Virus record (IMG/VR): IMGVR_UViG_3300042554_001552
Coordinates: 1 to 64,000 of that record
Length of the DNA: 64,000 bases
Source: a virus
Direction: 5' to 3' (one strand)
The notes below the pieces were generated by a model. That model did not search any database and had not been told where the DNA came from. It was given only the letters and a program-made list of their open reading frames with translations. Both the position numbers and the translations under genes were made by a program. This document shows positions 32,196-40,785 of the stretch, piece after piece; positions within the stretch are counted from its first letter, which is position 1; the number at the start of each line of letters is the position of its first letter.

Positions 32196-32461
32196 GATTT
32201 AGGAATAGGAGGAATAACAATGTCATTAGATGTAATCACAGCATATTTGTAATTATGCATTTTACAAGTCTTTATTGCAATATCATCATCAACTTCAACG
32301 ACTTCCATTTCTTTAGAATAATTGGCATCGTCTTCTAACATTAAGGCGTATCTTACTGCATCATCTTCTTCTTCAAACATAAAAAGAACTTTTTCTCCAT
32401 ACTTGTCATGGACTGCATAGGCACCATCATCCTTTCTATCTTTAAGAGTTAGAAGATACAT
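32192..32461 (-). CDS. DUF3110-like protein of cyanobacterial type (89 aa)
   Basis: The sequence MYLLTLKDRKDDGAYAVHD, then VLFMFEEEDDAVRYALMLED, is the DUF3110 pattern that occurs in cyanobacteria and plant chloroplasts. I start at 32461 (TAATG with gp47) rather than 32476. Function of the family is unknown to me; it may be host-derived. It is inserted between gp47 and gp46, joined by overlaps on both sides. Confidence 0.8.
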   Translation of the reverse strand: MYLLTLKDRKDDGAYAVHDKYGEKVLFMFEEEDDAVRYALMLEDDANYSKEMEVVEVDDDIAIKTCKMHNYKYAVITSNDIVIPPIPKS

Positions 32462-33498
32462 TACTCGACTTCGCAAGCTTGCTTATACAAATCTTGAAAT
32501 ATTCCTTTGATAATGTTTTTATCAAAATCAAATTCTGCCTCATCAATATAGCGGTTCAGAATTGAAATGGTACTCTCTTCTTCATCAATGTCAAACTCTT
32601 CATTTTCTTGAATCTCAAAGTTCTCAACAATCTTGAGTTCTTGAATTCCAGCAGTATAGAGTTTATCAATAAACTTTTCAAAGTCTTTTGGTTTTGTCTT
32701 TTTACGAACAATCACCTTGACAATTTTATTCTCATATTCAGAAGCATCGAACAACTGATACGGAGTATCCTCATAATAAACATTATAAAACAATTTATAA
32801 GGATTATTAATTGGAGTGTGAGTGAGGGTTTCCGTATCAAAGATATGAAATCCGCGAGTATCATTCACATCTGTCCAGTACATTTCATAAGGATTACCGA
32901 GATAGAAAATGCGTCCATTATCAGAACGAGTGTGGTAATGCCCAGAAAATACTTTTGTGAAGTTCTTAAAAATATCTGCTTCCAGTCCATGCTCCTCCAT
33001 AATCAAATTTCGATTCACACGAAAACCTTGAAGTTCCAAATGACCCATAGCAACTTTTGCTTTGGTCTTCTTGATCTGAACTAAAGACTCTTCATAATTC
33101 TCACTGCAAATCCATGGCAGCATCATGATATCAAGATTTCCAACTTTAGCAGTTTGAGGAGAACTATAAGTACGAATATTAGGATAAGTCTGAAGTAGAA
33201 GGTTTGGAGAATTTACACTATTGGTATTCTTGTAATAACAATCATGATTACCAATAATCATATGGACTTCATACTTACGCATGGGTTCAAATACAACACG
33301 CTTTGCCCACTCTAAACTTTGATAATCGATTGACTTACGACTATCAAAAGCATCTCCCATATGGATGACTGCTTCTACCCCATGCTCCTCAAGGGCAGGG
33401 AAGAAGACATTCTTATAGAAGAGTTCAAAGTGATCATGAAGATACTTAGAACCCTTCCTTGCCCCATAATGCGTATCTGTAATGATGGCAACCTTCAT
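32461..33498 (-). CDS. 47: recombination endonuclease subunit gp47 (Mre11-like)
   Basis: Metallophosphoesterase nuclease partner of gp46 (345 aa; T4: 339). Metal motifs are visible in order: ITDTHYGARKGSKYLHD, HMGDAFDSRKSIDY, MIIGNHDCYYKNT, MGHLELQGF and FSGHYHTRSDNG. The start overlaps gp55 by 4 bases (ATGA). Catalytic residues look complete. Confidence 0.95.
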   Translation of the reverse strand: MKVAIITDTHYGARKGSKYLHDHFELFYKNVFFPALEEHGVEAVIHMGDAFDSRKSIDYQSLEWAKRVVFEPMRKYEVHMIIGNHDCYYKNTNSVNSPNLLLQTYPNIRTYSSPQTAKVGNLDIMMLPWICSENYEESLVQIKKTKAKVAMGHLELQGFRVNRNLIMEEHGLEADIFKNFTKVFSGHYHTRSDNGRIFYLGNPYEMYWTDVNDTRGFHIFDTETLTHTPINNPYKLFYNVYYEDTPYQLFDASEYENKIVKVIVRKKTKPKDFEKFIDKLYTAGIQELKIVENFEIQENEEFDIDEEESTISILNRYIDEAEFDFDKNIIKGIFQDLYKQACEVE

Positions 33499-33968
33499 CG
33501 GTTCCTGTATGTAATGTTATCTTTAATGGTATTATAGTCGCTACTGTGCCCAGAAAGCAAGCTATCATCAACCATCATAACCTCATCAAACCCTGTTCTC
33601 TCAATAATTTTAGATTTGATATCGAGTTGCTTCTTCTCTTTCTGGATCCTACGGAGAAAAGCGTAGTGAATGATTTGAGTAAAATATGCAAAAGGATTTT
33701 GAGATTTCTCTGGATTAAAATTGTGAATATACTGAACACAGTTTTCTATGCCATCAGAAATCATATCATCCCGAAACATATAATTCACAAAATTTGGTTT
33801 GTATGACAAATGAGTTGCAATCTTTAGAAAGCATTCGCCCAGATAGTTTGTAATGCGAGGTTTGGGTAATCCCTTTTCCTTGGCATCGGCAACTTTGTTC
33901 CTATAGACGATAAGTGCTTCTAATAACTCTTTGTTATTCACATAATGTTCTGATTTCTTCTTTGGCAT
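33495..33968 (-). CDS. 55: late sigma factor gp55
   Basis: Redirects host RNA polymerase to the T4-type late boxes found across this window. The 157-aa protein (T4: 185) retains the helical core YLGECFLKIATHLSYKPN and DMISDGIENCVQYIHNF, which correspond to the polymerase- and promoter-contacting helices. The coactivator gp33 is not recognised in this window. It is read from a strong promoter at 34004-34032. Confidence 0.92.
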   Translation of the reverse strand: MPKKKSEHYVNNKELLEALIVYRNKVADAKEKGLPKPRITNYLGECFLKIATHLSYKPNFVNYMFRDDMISDGIENCVQYIHNFNPEKSQNPFAYFTQIIHYAFLRRIQKEKKQLDIKSKIIERTGFDEVMMVDDSLLSGHSSDYNTIKDNITYRNR

Positions 33969-34003
33969 TGCTTGTCATCTTTATCCTAATATTAATTTTC
34001 TTA

Positions 34004-34032
34004 ATTATAGCACAAACACAGAGTCTTGACAA
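34004..34032 (-). promoter_or_regulatory. sigma-70 promoter for gp55-gp47-gp46
   Basis: On the minus strand the -35 TTGTCA (one mismatch) and -10 TATAAT are 17 bases apart, with TGC before the -10 giving an extended -10. It lies 36 bases before gp55, so the late sigma is itself made from an early-type promoter. Confidence 0.82.
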
Positions 34033-34082
34033 ATTAGAAAAATATGACTAGACTACGTTTGTTAAGGTTGAAGATAATAATA

Positions 34083-34496
34083 TTAAAGATCTTTAGATTC
34101 CTTATTTTGATTAAAGAGTTTTTCAAGTTTCTTACGGGCTTCATCGACAGTAGAGACATATCCCATGTCTGTTGATACTCCTACTTGACCAGAAGGTTTA
34201 TAGACATCAATACTATCATCATCAATATAATCATTATAGATATCTATCATCTTTTTATCTCTTGTTTCAGTCATTGTAATGACCTTATCATATTTGATTA
34301 GAAATACATCATCATCTGTCAATTCCATCCATGGTTTAACTTTGATAAATGAACCATGGGGACTATGAACGATTTTAAAACTTAGTGGATTTTGTGCGAC
34401 TATGATGGGATCTCCATCGTTTTCATCAATGGAAATTAGTGAAAGAATTTCTTCTCCAGAAACTAATTTAATAACACAATAAAACTCTTCTCCCAT
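34083..34496 (-). CDS. small beta protein, Sm-like type C (137 aa)
   Basis: Third member of the family at 18884 and 19098. It begins MGEEFYCVIKLVSGEEILSL and has QNPLSF, KVKPWMELTD and VITMTETRDKKM: the same K-SGE-x-I, NP, PW, T-x-x-E order. The C-terminal 40 residues are an added polar helix (STVDEARKKLEKLF). Unknown function. It overlaps the uvsW stop by 1 base. Confidence 0.7.
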   Translation of the reverse strand: MGEEFYCVIKLVSGEEILSLISIDENDGDPIIVAQNPLSFKIVHSPHGSFIKVKPWMELTDDDVFLIKYDKVITMTETRDKKMIDIYNDYIDDDSIDVYKPSGQVGVSTDMGYVSTVDEARKKLEKLFNQNKESKDL

Positions 34497-35959
34497 TAGT
34501 TTTTAAGCGGTATGTTTACAATATCATAATTAAAGTTTTCTTCGTTATAAACTTTGATTCTTTCTATTAGATGATTGAGTGTATAATTTTTTCTTGACTT
34601 GTAACTAATATCATCGGCAATGTCATATAGAGTTGCCTTTGTTTTATTGTCACCTTTTCTTAGGACTCTTCCGATTGATTGGAGGTTTCTGATTCTTGAT
34701 TTACTAGGGGAAGCAAAGATGACATTATGTAGATTTCTTATGTTAATACCAGTAGAAAAAGTCCCGTAAGAAGCAACTATTATTGCATTGTTTTCTTTTT
34801 CAGTAATTTCTCTGACTTTTTCTCGGTCCTCAGTATCTACACCGCCATGAACAAAGAAGACATGACGTTCTTCAACTGTGCTACTATTTATGAGTTCGTA
34901 CAAAGGTTGTCCATGACCCTCTACTCTTGAAAATAGAATTAAAGTATTACCTTTAAGATCAATGGCAAGGTTTCTTATAAACTTATTGCGCTTTTCATGG
35001 TTGATAATATACTGAACTTCTTCTTCAAAGTTTTCAAACTTATTTGGTGGATGTTTCAATAGAAGAATATTAATATCCAGTTTGGCAACGTGACCCTTCT
35101 GCATCAGTTCCTCTGTTCTGATGATTTTGTATGAAGGACCAAATAAACCTTCTAAAACCCACTTATGTGTTTGTGTGCCGTCTAGGGTTCCTGTAAAACC
35201 GTAACGATATTTTGCATCTGAAAGTTTTGTCATTATAGATACTAATGACTTTGATTTAAACTGGTGTGCTTCATCTCCAACGACCACATTAAATCTTGAG
35301 AAATATTGTCGGGGAAGTTTGTAGATGGACTGCCAGGTCGTAATGATTACCTGAGAGTCTGTTTCTCTTTCTTTACCTGCATAAATCTTGTGGCAATATG
35401 AACCCACATCCCACCCATAATCTGCAAAGTCTTTATACATCTGCTCTACAAGGGATGTCGTCGGCACGACTATCAGAGTATTTTGTCCTTTCTCAACGTA
35501 ATATCTCACAATCGAATATATCATCAACGACTTTCCAGAGGCAGTTGGAGATATCAACAACTTTCGATTATGTTTTAAAGCGTCGTATACTCCCTCAACT
35601 TGGTATTCGCGGGGAGCATACTTGCAAATAGAAGTCATATAATCCTTGACTCCCTCTTTTGAGATCATATCATTGACTTCAAAAGGAAGACCATAAAACT
35701 TATTGTTTGTAAACTCATAAGTGTATTCATGAGTTTCACAGAAACGGGTAAGTTTATCTAATAGACCGACATAGATTTCGCCCGTCTGTGTATTGAATAA
35801 ACGTATCTTTCCGTCCCAGTGTCTATTGCGAAACTGAGGCATGAATTTTGCTCCAGGCACATCAAATGTGAACTGATCCGCAAGTTCATAATAGACGTGT
35901 GGTTCTGCTTTTATCTGAAGATATACCTCATTCTTTTTCGATATAACCAAGTGTGACAT
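34496..35959 (-). CDS. uvsW: DNA/RNA helicase UvsW
   Basis: SF2 helicase (487 aa; T4: about 500) that unwinds branched DNA and R-loops, ending origin-based replication late in T4. Walker A is LISPTASGKSLMIYS, the DEAH-type box is VVVGDEAHQFKS, motif III is YGFTGTLDG, and motif VI is SIGRVLRKGD. An AATAAATA box lies 22 bases upstream, consistent with T4 uvsW, which is made late. Confidence 0.95.
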   Translation of the reverse strand: MSHLVISKKNEVYLQIKAEPHVYYELADQFTFDVPGAKFMPQFRNRHWDGKIRLFNTQTGEIYVGLLDKLTRFCETHEYTYEFTNNKFYGLPFEVNDMISKEGVKDYMTSICKYAPREYQVEGVYDALKHNRKLLISPTASGKSLMIYSIVRYYVEKGQNTLIVVPTTSLVEQMYKDFADYGWDVGSYCHKIYAGKERETDSQVIITTWQSIYKLPRQYFSRFNVVVGDEAHQFKSKSLVSIMTKLSDAKYRYGFTGTLDGTQTHKWVLEGLFGPSYKIIRTEELMQKGHVAKLDINILLLKHPPNKFENFEEEVQYIINHEKRNKFIRNLAIDLKGNTLILFSRVEGHGQPLYELINSSTVEERHVFFVHGGVDTEDREKVREITEKENNAIIVASYGTFSTGINIRNLHNVIFASPSKSRIRNLQSIGRVLRKGDNKTKATLYDIADDISYKSRKNYTLNHLIERIKVYNEENFNYDIVNIPLKN

Positions 35960-35980
35960 AAGTTCATATCAATACAAAAA

Positions 35981-35988
35981 TATTTATT
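35981..35988 (-). promoter_or_regulatory. late promoter AATAAATA for uvsW
   Basis: AATAAATA on the minus strand 22 bases before uvsW. Its match is good and the gene is known to be late in T4. Confidence 0.6.
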
Positions 35989-35993
35989 GACAT

Positions 35994-36017
35994 AAAAAAG
36001 GGGGTCAATTGAACCCC
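35994..36017 (-). terminator. Rho-independent terminator after uvsY
   Basis: GGGGTTCAA pairs with TTGACCCC (one bulge), followed by six T on the minus strand. The uvsY stop codon TGA (36007-36005) is inside the hairpin. The hairpin is directly followed by the uvsW late promoter. Confidence 0.78.
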
Positions 36018-36436
36018 GCTTGGAACCTATGCCATTCAATAGCATTTTTGATTTGATATGTGCGATTAGAAATTGTCTTGATAACTTCCTCAAGAAACTT
36101 CAACATAATGTCATAGTATCTTATCTTGAGTTCTACCTTAGAAAGTTTTTCATCGCCATCCATATGCCTCTGTAATGCCTCTTTGTCCCTAACTTTATAT
36201 GGAAAGGGTTCTTCTTCATACACCTCTATAGGTGCCTTTCCTGTGTAGTAATTATGACGTTCTAATTTAACTCTGTTATAAGTCTCCCTTGCCCTTTCAC
36301 GCAATAAAGTAATTGTGTTGTAGATTGTATAATACTTAGCATGAAGTTGCGGTATTTTTAAAGACTCATCATGTAAATTGTCAGGGTCGATGACAGAATC
36401 TCTCTGCCACATCTCCTGAATTTCATCAAGATTCAT
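36005..36436 (-). CDS. uvsY: recombination mediator UvsY
   Basis: Loads UvsX on single-stranded DNA. The 143-aa protein (T4: 137) has the T4-like beginning MNLDEIQEMWQRDSVID and the conserved ending IKNAIEWHRFQAGFN. Other shared parts are LERHNYYTGKAP and KVELKIRYYDIMLKFLE. It overlaps the tail-tube-like gene by 4 bases (ATGA) and ends in a terminator. Confidence 0.93.
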   Translation of the reverse strand: MNLDEIQEMWQRDSVIDPDNLHDESLKIPQLHAKYYTIYNTITLLRERARETYNRVKLERHNYYTGKAPIEVYEEEPFPYKVRDKEALQRHMDGDEKLSKVELKIRYYDIMLKFLEEVIKTISNRTYQIKNAIEWHRFQAGFN

Positions 36437-36978
36437 AGGGGTTTGCCGTTTTTATCCAGGATATTATAGACAGTATACTTGAAAGTGGCATCTGCTGTAA
36501 AGTAGGAATAGTCCTGTTCCTTCGCATCAAAAGTCAAAGAACTTAAAGACACTGGGTATAAATCTTTAAATTTAATTATAGCAATATCTCTAAAGTTGCT
36601 ATTTAAAATATGAAGAGAACCATCACTGAAAACAAGATTTGGATCTCTTATATCATCTTCATTTGTTGTCAGTTCTTTATATTGACTTGTGGATTCTGGA
36701 AATCCGATTCCAGTTAACCAATTATGTACAGAAGAATAATTTTCTAGATTTTCATCAACTATAAATGATAAACGAAGATCTCCGTATGTTAATTTTTCCC
36801 CTGGAATATCAATATTTTTTAGGTATGATGGTTGTATTGCAGTTGCTAAGCTAATTTCTGGGATATTTGCGGAAGACGAAAAGAAATCAACCTTTGGATA
36901 TTTTGCTAATGAAAATTTAAATCCAATTGGCGATAAAAAATTCCTATTCGAAATTTGTTTAGCAAAAGGTGATGCCAT
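36433..36978 (-). CDS. tail-tube-fold-like structural protein (181 aa)
   Basis: Likely a tail or baseplate component. It starts MASPFAKQISNRNFLSPIGF and shows a pattern typical of tail-tube-fold proteins: KFSLAKYPKVDFFSSSANIP, DIPGEKLTYGDLRLSFIVD, NYSSVHNWLTGIGFPE. T4 proteins with this fold are gp19, gp54 and gp3; I cannot tell which role it has. CTAAATA lies 14 bases upstream. Confidence 0.72.
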   Translation of the reverse strand: MASPFAKQISNRNFLSPIGFKFSLAKYPKVDFFSSSANIPEISLATAIQPSYLKNIDIPGEKLTYGDLRLSFIVDENLENYSSVHNWLTGIGFPESTSQYKELTTNEDDIRDPNLVFSDGSLHILNSNFRDIAIIKFKDLYPVSLSSLTFDAKEQDYSYFTADATFKYTVYNILDKNGKPL

Positions 36979-36991
36979 TGTGTTTTATTTT

Positions 36992-36998
36992 TATTTAG
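36992..36998 (-). promoter_or_regulatory. late promoter variant CTAAATA
   Basis: CTAAATA on the minus strand, 14 bases before the tail-tube-like gene and just past the gp23 terminator T-run. Confidence 0.5.
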
Positions 36999-37000
36999 AT

Positions 37001-37026
37001 AAAAAAAGAGGGTCTTGCGACCCTCT
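37001..37026 (-). terminator. Strong Rho-independent terminator after gp23
   Basis: AGAGGGTC and GACCCTCT pair over 8 perfect bp with a GCAA tetraloop, followed by at least six T on the minus strand. It ends the head-gene operon after the major capsid gene. Confidence 0.95.
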
Positions 37027-37046
37027 GAGTGATATGTGAATCGAGA

Positions 37047-38468
37047 TCACATTAGGTTGGTTACCTTTACTCTTCTGTAGTAACGGTTTGCGTTTGCCTT
37101 GAGGCGTCCTAGACCCGCAGTGGTTCCCTCAGCGAATGGGTTGGCAACTAGACCATAACGGGTCTTAAAGCCAATCTTAGGCTGGAAGGTGTTCTCACCA
37201 ACGGCACGTACCATTTGGAGAGGAACATATGGGCAATAGAACAGACCAGCATCGTAAGGTGAAGAACCCTTATAACCGACAACGTAGTACTGGTTAGCAG
37301 ATACGTTTGCCGAATATGGGTCAATATATACACGATACTTGCCTTGGAGAACACCAGCGAAGGTGTTACCAGTGTCATCAACGTTGAGGTTAGCGTTGAG
37401 TGCAGGGGTGTAATCAAGAACACCTGCCATGGTGAGTGCCGAAGCAACGTCAGCAGAGCAGAGGATCATGTTACCCTTGCCACGACGAGTTCTCTGGGCG
37501 ATAGCGTTTGCATCACGCTCGATCTGGAAGATCAGACCCTTGAACTTCTCAACTGACCAACGACCGTTGGAGTCAACGTCGAGGTCGAAAGTACCAGCGG
37601 TTGCAGTATTAACAGCAGCACCAGACTCAGCAATCTTGTAGATGGTACGAATAACTTCGCGGTTGATTTCAGCAAGAATCTCAGTTGAGAGAATGTTTGC
37701 TAATTCAGCCTCAGCATTCAGACCGTGGATTGCCTTGAGGTCTTGAGCGAGTTCTAGTGAGTACTCAGCTTTCAGAGCTCTTGACTTAGCGGTAACGGTG
37801 ACTTTCTCGATCGAGAATGCCATCTGGTTGAACTGGTCGCCAGAGCCATCACCTAGGTCTTCTGCATAATCGGTACGCATACCCTGACCAACAGGATATG
37901 TAGTAGCGGTTTGTGAACCTTCTGGGTTCAGGAGACCTGGGTTAGCAGCACTTGCGTGACCAGCGGTAGTACCGAAACCAACGGAAGCACCGTCAGAACC
38001 AGCAACATAAAGACCAGACTCAAGATCGAATCCGTCGTTCTGACCTGAATATGCGGTATTTGCTTCGTCGAAGAATGCTTCGCCGTTAGCAGCAGCATCC
38101 ATGGTTCCGTACTTGGAACGCATTGCGAAGATGAGTCCAGTAGGACCGTTCATTGGTTGAACGCCTGCGAGGTCATAAGCGACCAGGTTAGGCATTGAAC
38201 GTCTGATTAGGGAGATCAGAACAGGGTCGAAACCTGCGACAGGTGAAGAAGCAGCACCACCAAAACCAGCATTACCAGTGCTTGAGAAGGTGTTTACGGT
38301 TGGAGCTTCATAGAGAAACTGACGCTCTTCGCGGAGAGCGGTCTCTTGGTTCTCTAGCAGGATAGCGGTAACAGCTCTACGATGAGAATCTTTGATTGGA
38401 TCAAGACCTTCGTAATCGAGAACTGGACTCCACTTCTCCTGCAATTGTTCTGCATTGAACATTTGCAT
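37047..38468 (-). CDS. 23: major capsid protein gp23
   Basis: HK97-fold major head protein (473 aa; T4: 521). The start MQMFNAEQLQEKWSPVLDYE is typical. The N-terminal helical region up to about residue 53 is the part removed during maturation in T4; here ERQFLYEAPTVN offers a gp21 site after Glu. Other landmarks are LIRRSMPNLVAYDLAGVQP and the C-terminal GRLKANANRYYRRVKVTNLM. A ribosome site, AGAGG, precedes the start. Placed after gp22. Confidence 0.96.
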   Translation of the reverse strand: MQMFNAEQLQEKWSPVLDYEGLDPIKDSHRRAVTAILLENQETALREERQFLYEAPTVNTFSSTGNAGFGGAASSPVAGFDPVLISLIRRSMPNLVAYDLAGVQPMNGPTGLIFAMRSKYGTMDAAANGEAFFDEANTAYSGQNDGFDLESGLYVAGSDGASVGFGTTAGHASAANPGLLNPEGSQTATTYPVGQGMRTDYAEDLGDGSGDQFNQMAFSIEKVTVTAKSRALKAEYSLELAQDLKAIHGLNAEAELANILSTEILAEINREVIRTIYKIAESGAAVNTATAGTFDLDVDSNGRWSVEKFKGLIFQIERDANAIAQRTRRGKGNMILCSADVASALTMAGVLDYTPALNANLNVDDTGNTFAGVLQGKYRVYIDPYSANVSANQYYVVGYKGSSPYDAGLFYCPYVPLQMVRAVGENTFQPKIGFKTRYGLVANPFAEGTTAGLGRLKANANRYYRRVKVTNLM

Positions 38469-38517
38469 GGGGGTTTACCTCTTTTGAAGTTTAAGTTTGA
38501 CTGGTATTATCTAAAAA

Positions 38518-39624
38518 TCACTTTTTAGCGACTCTACCAAGAGTCTGAAGATAAGCTTCCATCATTGTCGAAACTGATTGAGTCTCTTCAGTAATGGTTT
38601 CTTCAGTAATGTGGTCAGAATCGTCTTTTTGAGCACCAGCATTTGATGGGAAGTATGATTCCCTCAGGGTTACTAGTTTCTCACGATAGGTATCTTCACT
38701 ATCAAACTCAACATTTTCGGCAAGAGAAGCGAGCTTGTCCTTCTGAGAAAGTGCAAGACCTTCAGCGACATCTGCAAAGATTACATCAGCAACTGACTCG
38801 GCTAATCTTCTATTAAGAGCAACATTCTTTTCGATTTGCTCGTTGAGTTTAGACTCCATTTCATCTAGTTTATCTACCATACTCTCTAAAACATCATATT
38901 TATCTTCAGGGATTGTTACATAATGATCTTCAAAAAGACTCTTCATTCCAGTGAGGAATGATTCAGTCATTTCGGTCTTCAGACCGTGCTCAACTGCGAG
39001 TTGATTTTCTTTAATCCACTCGTCAGCAACATACTCTAGGTAAGCATCAACTCTTTCAGTGAGTGATACTTTGATTTCTTCGATCTCTTCTACGATAGCA
39101 GCTTCATATGCTGCTTGCATCTCTTCTTTGACCGTGGCAACTTTTGCCTTGATTGCAGCTTCGAAGATTGTACGTGCTTTCTCTTGGAATTCCTCAGAAA
39201 GCTCTTCACCAGCAAGAAGGGCATTGACATCCTCTTCAATGTCATACTCTTCTTCGGTTTCTTCTTCAACAACTTCTTCAGCAGCCTCTTCAGACTCACC
39301 TTCAGCTTCGACTTCGGTTTCTGCTTCTGCTTCAACTACTTCAGCATCTTCCTCATCTTCTGCTTCTTCCTTCATCGCCTTCATAGGCTCAGCAGGCTTA
39401 GCACCACGATTAACGATATCATGAACAGTTTTGACTCTTGGTTCAGCAAGTTTTGCTGAATCGTCGTCTGCACGATAGTTATCTGGGGTAGGGCCACCTA
39501 AATCTTCCCAATTGCCAGTTTGCCCAGGTGCAATACCTGTGGTTAGCTTTGGCATTGGTTCGGCGGGGGCGGCTCCTTTGGTTACTACGTTTTCCATTTC
39601 TTGTAAATTGCTACCAACGGACAT
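38518..39624 (-). CDS. 22: prohead scaffold protein gp22
   Basis: Main prohead scaffold, digested by gp21 in maturation (368 aa; T4: 269). The sequence is highly acidic and helical (EAEAETEVEAEGESEEAAEE), as expected for a scaffold. Beyond the core it has two related motifs near the N-terminus: NVVTKGAAPAEPM (~12-24) and DIVNRGAKPAEPM (~68-80). The C-terminus has an ITEETITEET repeat. An exact late promoter lies 31 bases upstream. Scaffold identity rests on position and composition. Confidence 0.9.
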   Translation of the reverse strand: MSVGSNLQEMENVVTKGAAPAEPMPKLTTGIAPGQTGNWEDLGGPTPDNYRADDDSAKLAEPRVKTVHDIVNRGAKPAEPMKAMKEEAEDEEDAEVVEAEAETEVEAEGESEEAAEEVVEEETEEEYDIEEDVNALLAGEELSEEFQEKARTIFEAAIKAKVATVKEEMQAAYEAAIVEEIEEIKVSLTERVDAYLEYVADEWIKENQLAVEHGLKTEMTESFLTGMKSLFEDHYVTIPEDKYDVLESMVDKLDEMESKLNEQIEKNVALNRRLAESVADVIFADVAEGLALSQKDKLASLAENVEFDSEDTYREKLVTLRESYFPSNAGAQKDDSDHITEETITEETQSVSTMMEAYLQTLGRVAKK

Positions 39625-39654
39625 TTGTTTAGATATTTGGATATAATCTATATT

Positions 39655-39662
39655 TATTTATA
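39655..39662 (-). promoter_or_regulatory. T4-type late promoter TATAAATA for gp22-gp23
   Basis: Exact TATAAATA on the minus strand, 31 bases before gp22 and adjoining the gp21 stop codon. It gives the head genes their own late transcript. Confidence 0.85.
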
Positions 39663-39664
39663 AA

Positions 39665-40315
39665 TTATAGATTTGAAAGAAATTCCTGGAACAATTCAAT
39701 TTTGTTTTCCTGGAGTCTTTTTTCATCAACAAGAGTGTTGATTCTTTTCTGAGTTTGTTCGGCAAGTCTTTCACGAAGAATTCCACCTTCCCAAACCCAC
39801 TCTTTACCTTCCATAATTCCCTGAACAAAAGCATCAGGAGCAGAAGGGTCGGCAACGATATCTGCCGCAGTTGCAAGCATGAAATCTTCGCCAACAATTT
39901 TGTGACCTTCGTTGGTCATTTTTAATGAACCAACACCACGAGAAGAAACGCCGAGACAAACACCTTCACCAATGAGGGACTTTGCAATCTTACCCATTGG
40001 AGTTTCTAGGAGTTGTGCCTTACCAATAAAATTAGTTCCCTTTTGCTCAAGAGAAACAATCTTATGAGAAACACGGTCAAGATTGACGGTAGGACCATCA
40101 GGATGGCCAAGTTCTCCTAAAGCACGACCTTTAGCAACAAAGGCTTCATTATATCTTTCGACTTCTCTTGAAAGAGTTGCCATTGGATACATTCTTCCAT
40201 TGCGATTGCAAATATCACCTTGAAGGAAAATACCCTCAATATACATTTTCTTTTCAGCACCTTTTCCTTCGGTGATGAATTTTACCTGTTGTACTTCTTC
40301 TGTGATGAGTTTCAT
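39665..40315 (-). CDS. 21: prohead core protease gp21
   Basis: Serine protease (216 aa; T4: 212) that cleaves gp23, scaffold and internal proteins after Glu. The conserved His is in LGELGHPDGPTVN and the Ser in LGVSSRGVGSL; YIEGIFLQGDICNRNGRMYP is a typical N-terminal region. It is the presumed processor of the capsid-tagged proteins in this window. Two bases separate it from the 87-aa gene. Confidence 0.95.
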   Translation of the reverse strand: MKLITEEVQQVKFITEGKGAEKKMYIEGIFLQGDICNRNGRMYPMATLSREVERYNEAFVAKGRALGELGHPDGPTVNLDRVSHKIVSLEQKGTNFIGKAQLLETPMGKIAKSLIGEGVCLGVSSRGVGSLKMTNEGHKIVGEDFMLATAADIVADPSAPDAFVQGIMEGKEWVWEGGILRERLAEQTQKRINTLVDEKRLQENKIELFQEFLSNL

Positions 40316-40316
40316 T

Positions 40317-40580
40317 TTAGTTTGTAAATGCTACTTTATTTGCTTTAATTGCACTGCTAGACCAAATAACATCAGAAGGTGGTTTTGCTAAAAACTCAAC
40401 AGATCCCCCTGGCATTGCAAAATAATTTGTTGATGCAGCACCAACTAAGGTACTAATTCCAACTGTCACAATTCCTGCAGTATTGTTATACAAACGAACG
40501 CAAGTTGCATCACTGATACTTGATGCAGCCCCTGCTGTCGTTGGTGTTGTTACTTCTGTTGCAACGATTTTGGTAAGCAT
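40317..40580 (-). CDS. small beta virion protein (87 aa)
   Basis: Unknown virion or assembly protein. The sequence MLTKIVATEVTTPTTAGAAS, then CVRLYNNTAGIVTVGISTL and YFAMPGGSVEFL, reads as alternating beta strands, like a small decoration or collar protein. It sits in the position of T4 gene 68 (between 67 and 21) but does not look like gp68. It overlaps the gp67-like gene as TAATG. Confidence 0.72.
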   Translation of the reverse strand: MLTKIVATEVTTPTTAGAASSISDATCVRLYNNTAGIVTVGISTLVGAASTNYFAMPGGSVEFLAKPPSDVIWSSSAIKANKVAFTN

Positions 40581-40753
40581 TATGCTTTTTCCTCTTCTGA
40601 ATCTACTTCTTCCATACTGAATAAAGAGTTAGCTACTTCTGGGCGAAGTGCTTCAATCTTTTCCCCAGCTTTTGCAAAAAGTGCATCTTTAATTTGTGCT
40701 GAAATATCTGAGGGGGAAGCATCAGACACTACCATGTTAATAAGGTCTTCCAT
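40580..40753 (-). CDS. gp67-like prohead core peptide (57 aa)
   Basis: A small acidic helical protein: MEDLINMVVSDASPSDISAQ, then DALFAKAGEKIEALRP and an acidic end EEVDSEEEKA. Position between gp20 and gp21 and composition match T4 gp67 (PIP), a prohead core component. The identification is by synteny and character, not by clear sequence match. An exact TATAAATA lies 23 bases upstream. Confidence 0.68.
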   Translation of the reverse strand: MEDLINMVVSDASPSDISAQIKDALFAKAGEKIEALRPEVANSLFSMEEVDSEEEKA

Positions 40754-40775
40754 TTTTTTAATATAGTAATATGAT

Positions 40776-40783
40776 TATTTATA
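40776..40783 (-). promoter_or_regulatory. T4-type late promoter TATAAATA
   Basis: Exact TATAAATA on the minus strand, 23 bases before the gp67-like gene and just before the gp20 stop codon region. Confidence 0.78.
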
Positions 40784-40785
40784 TT

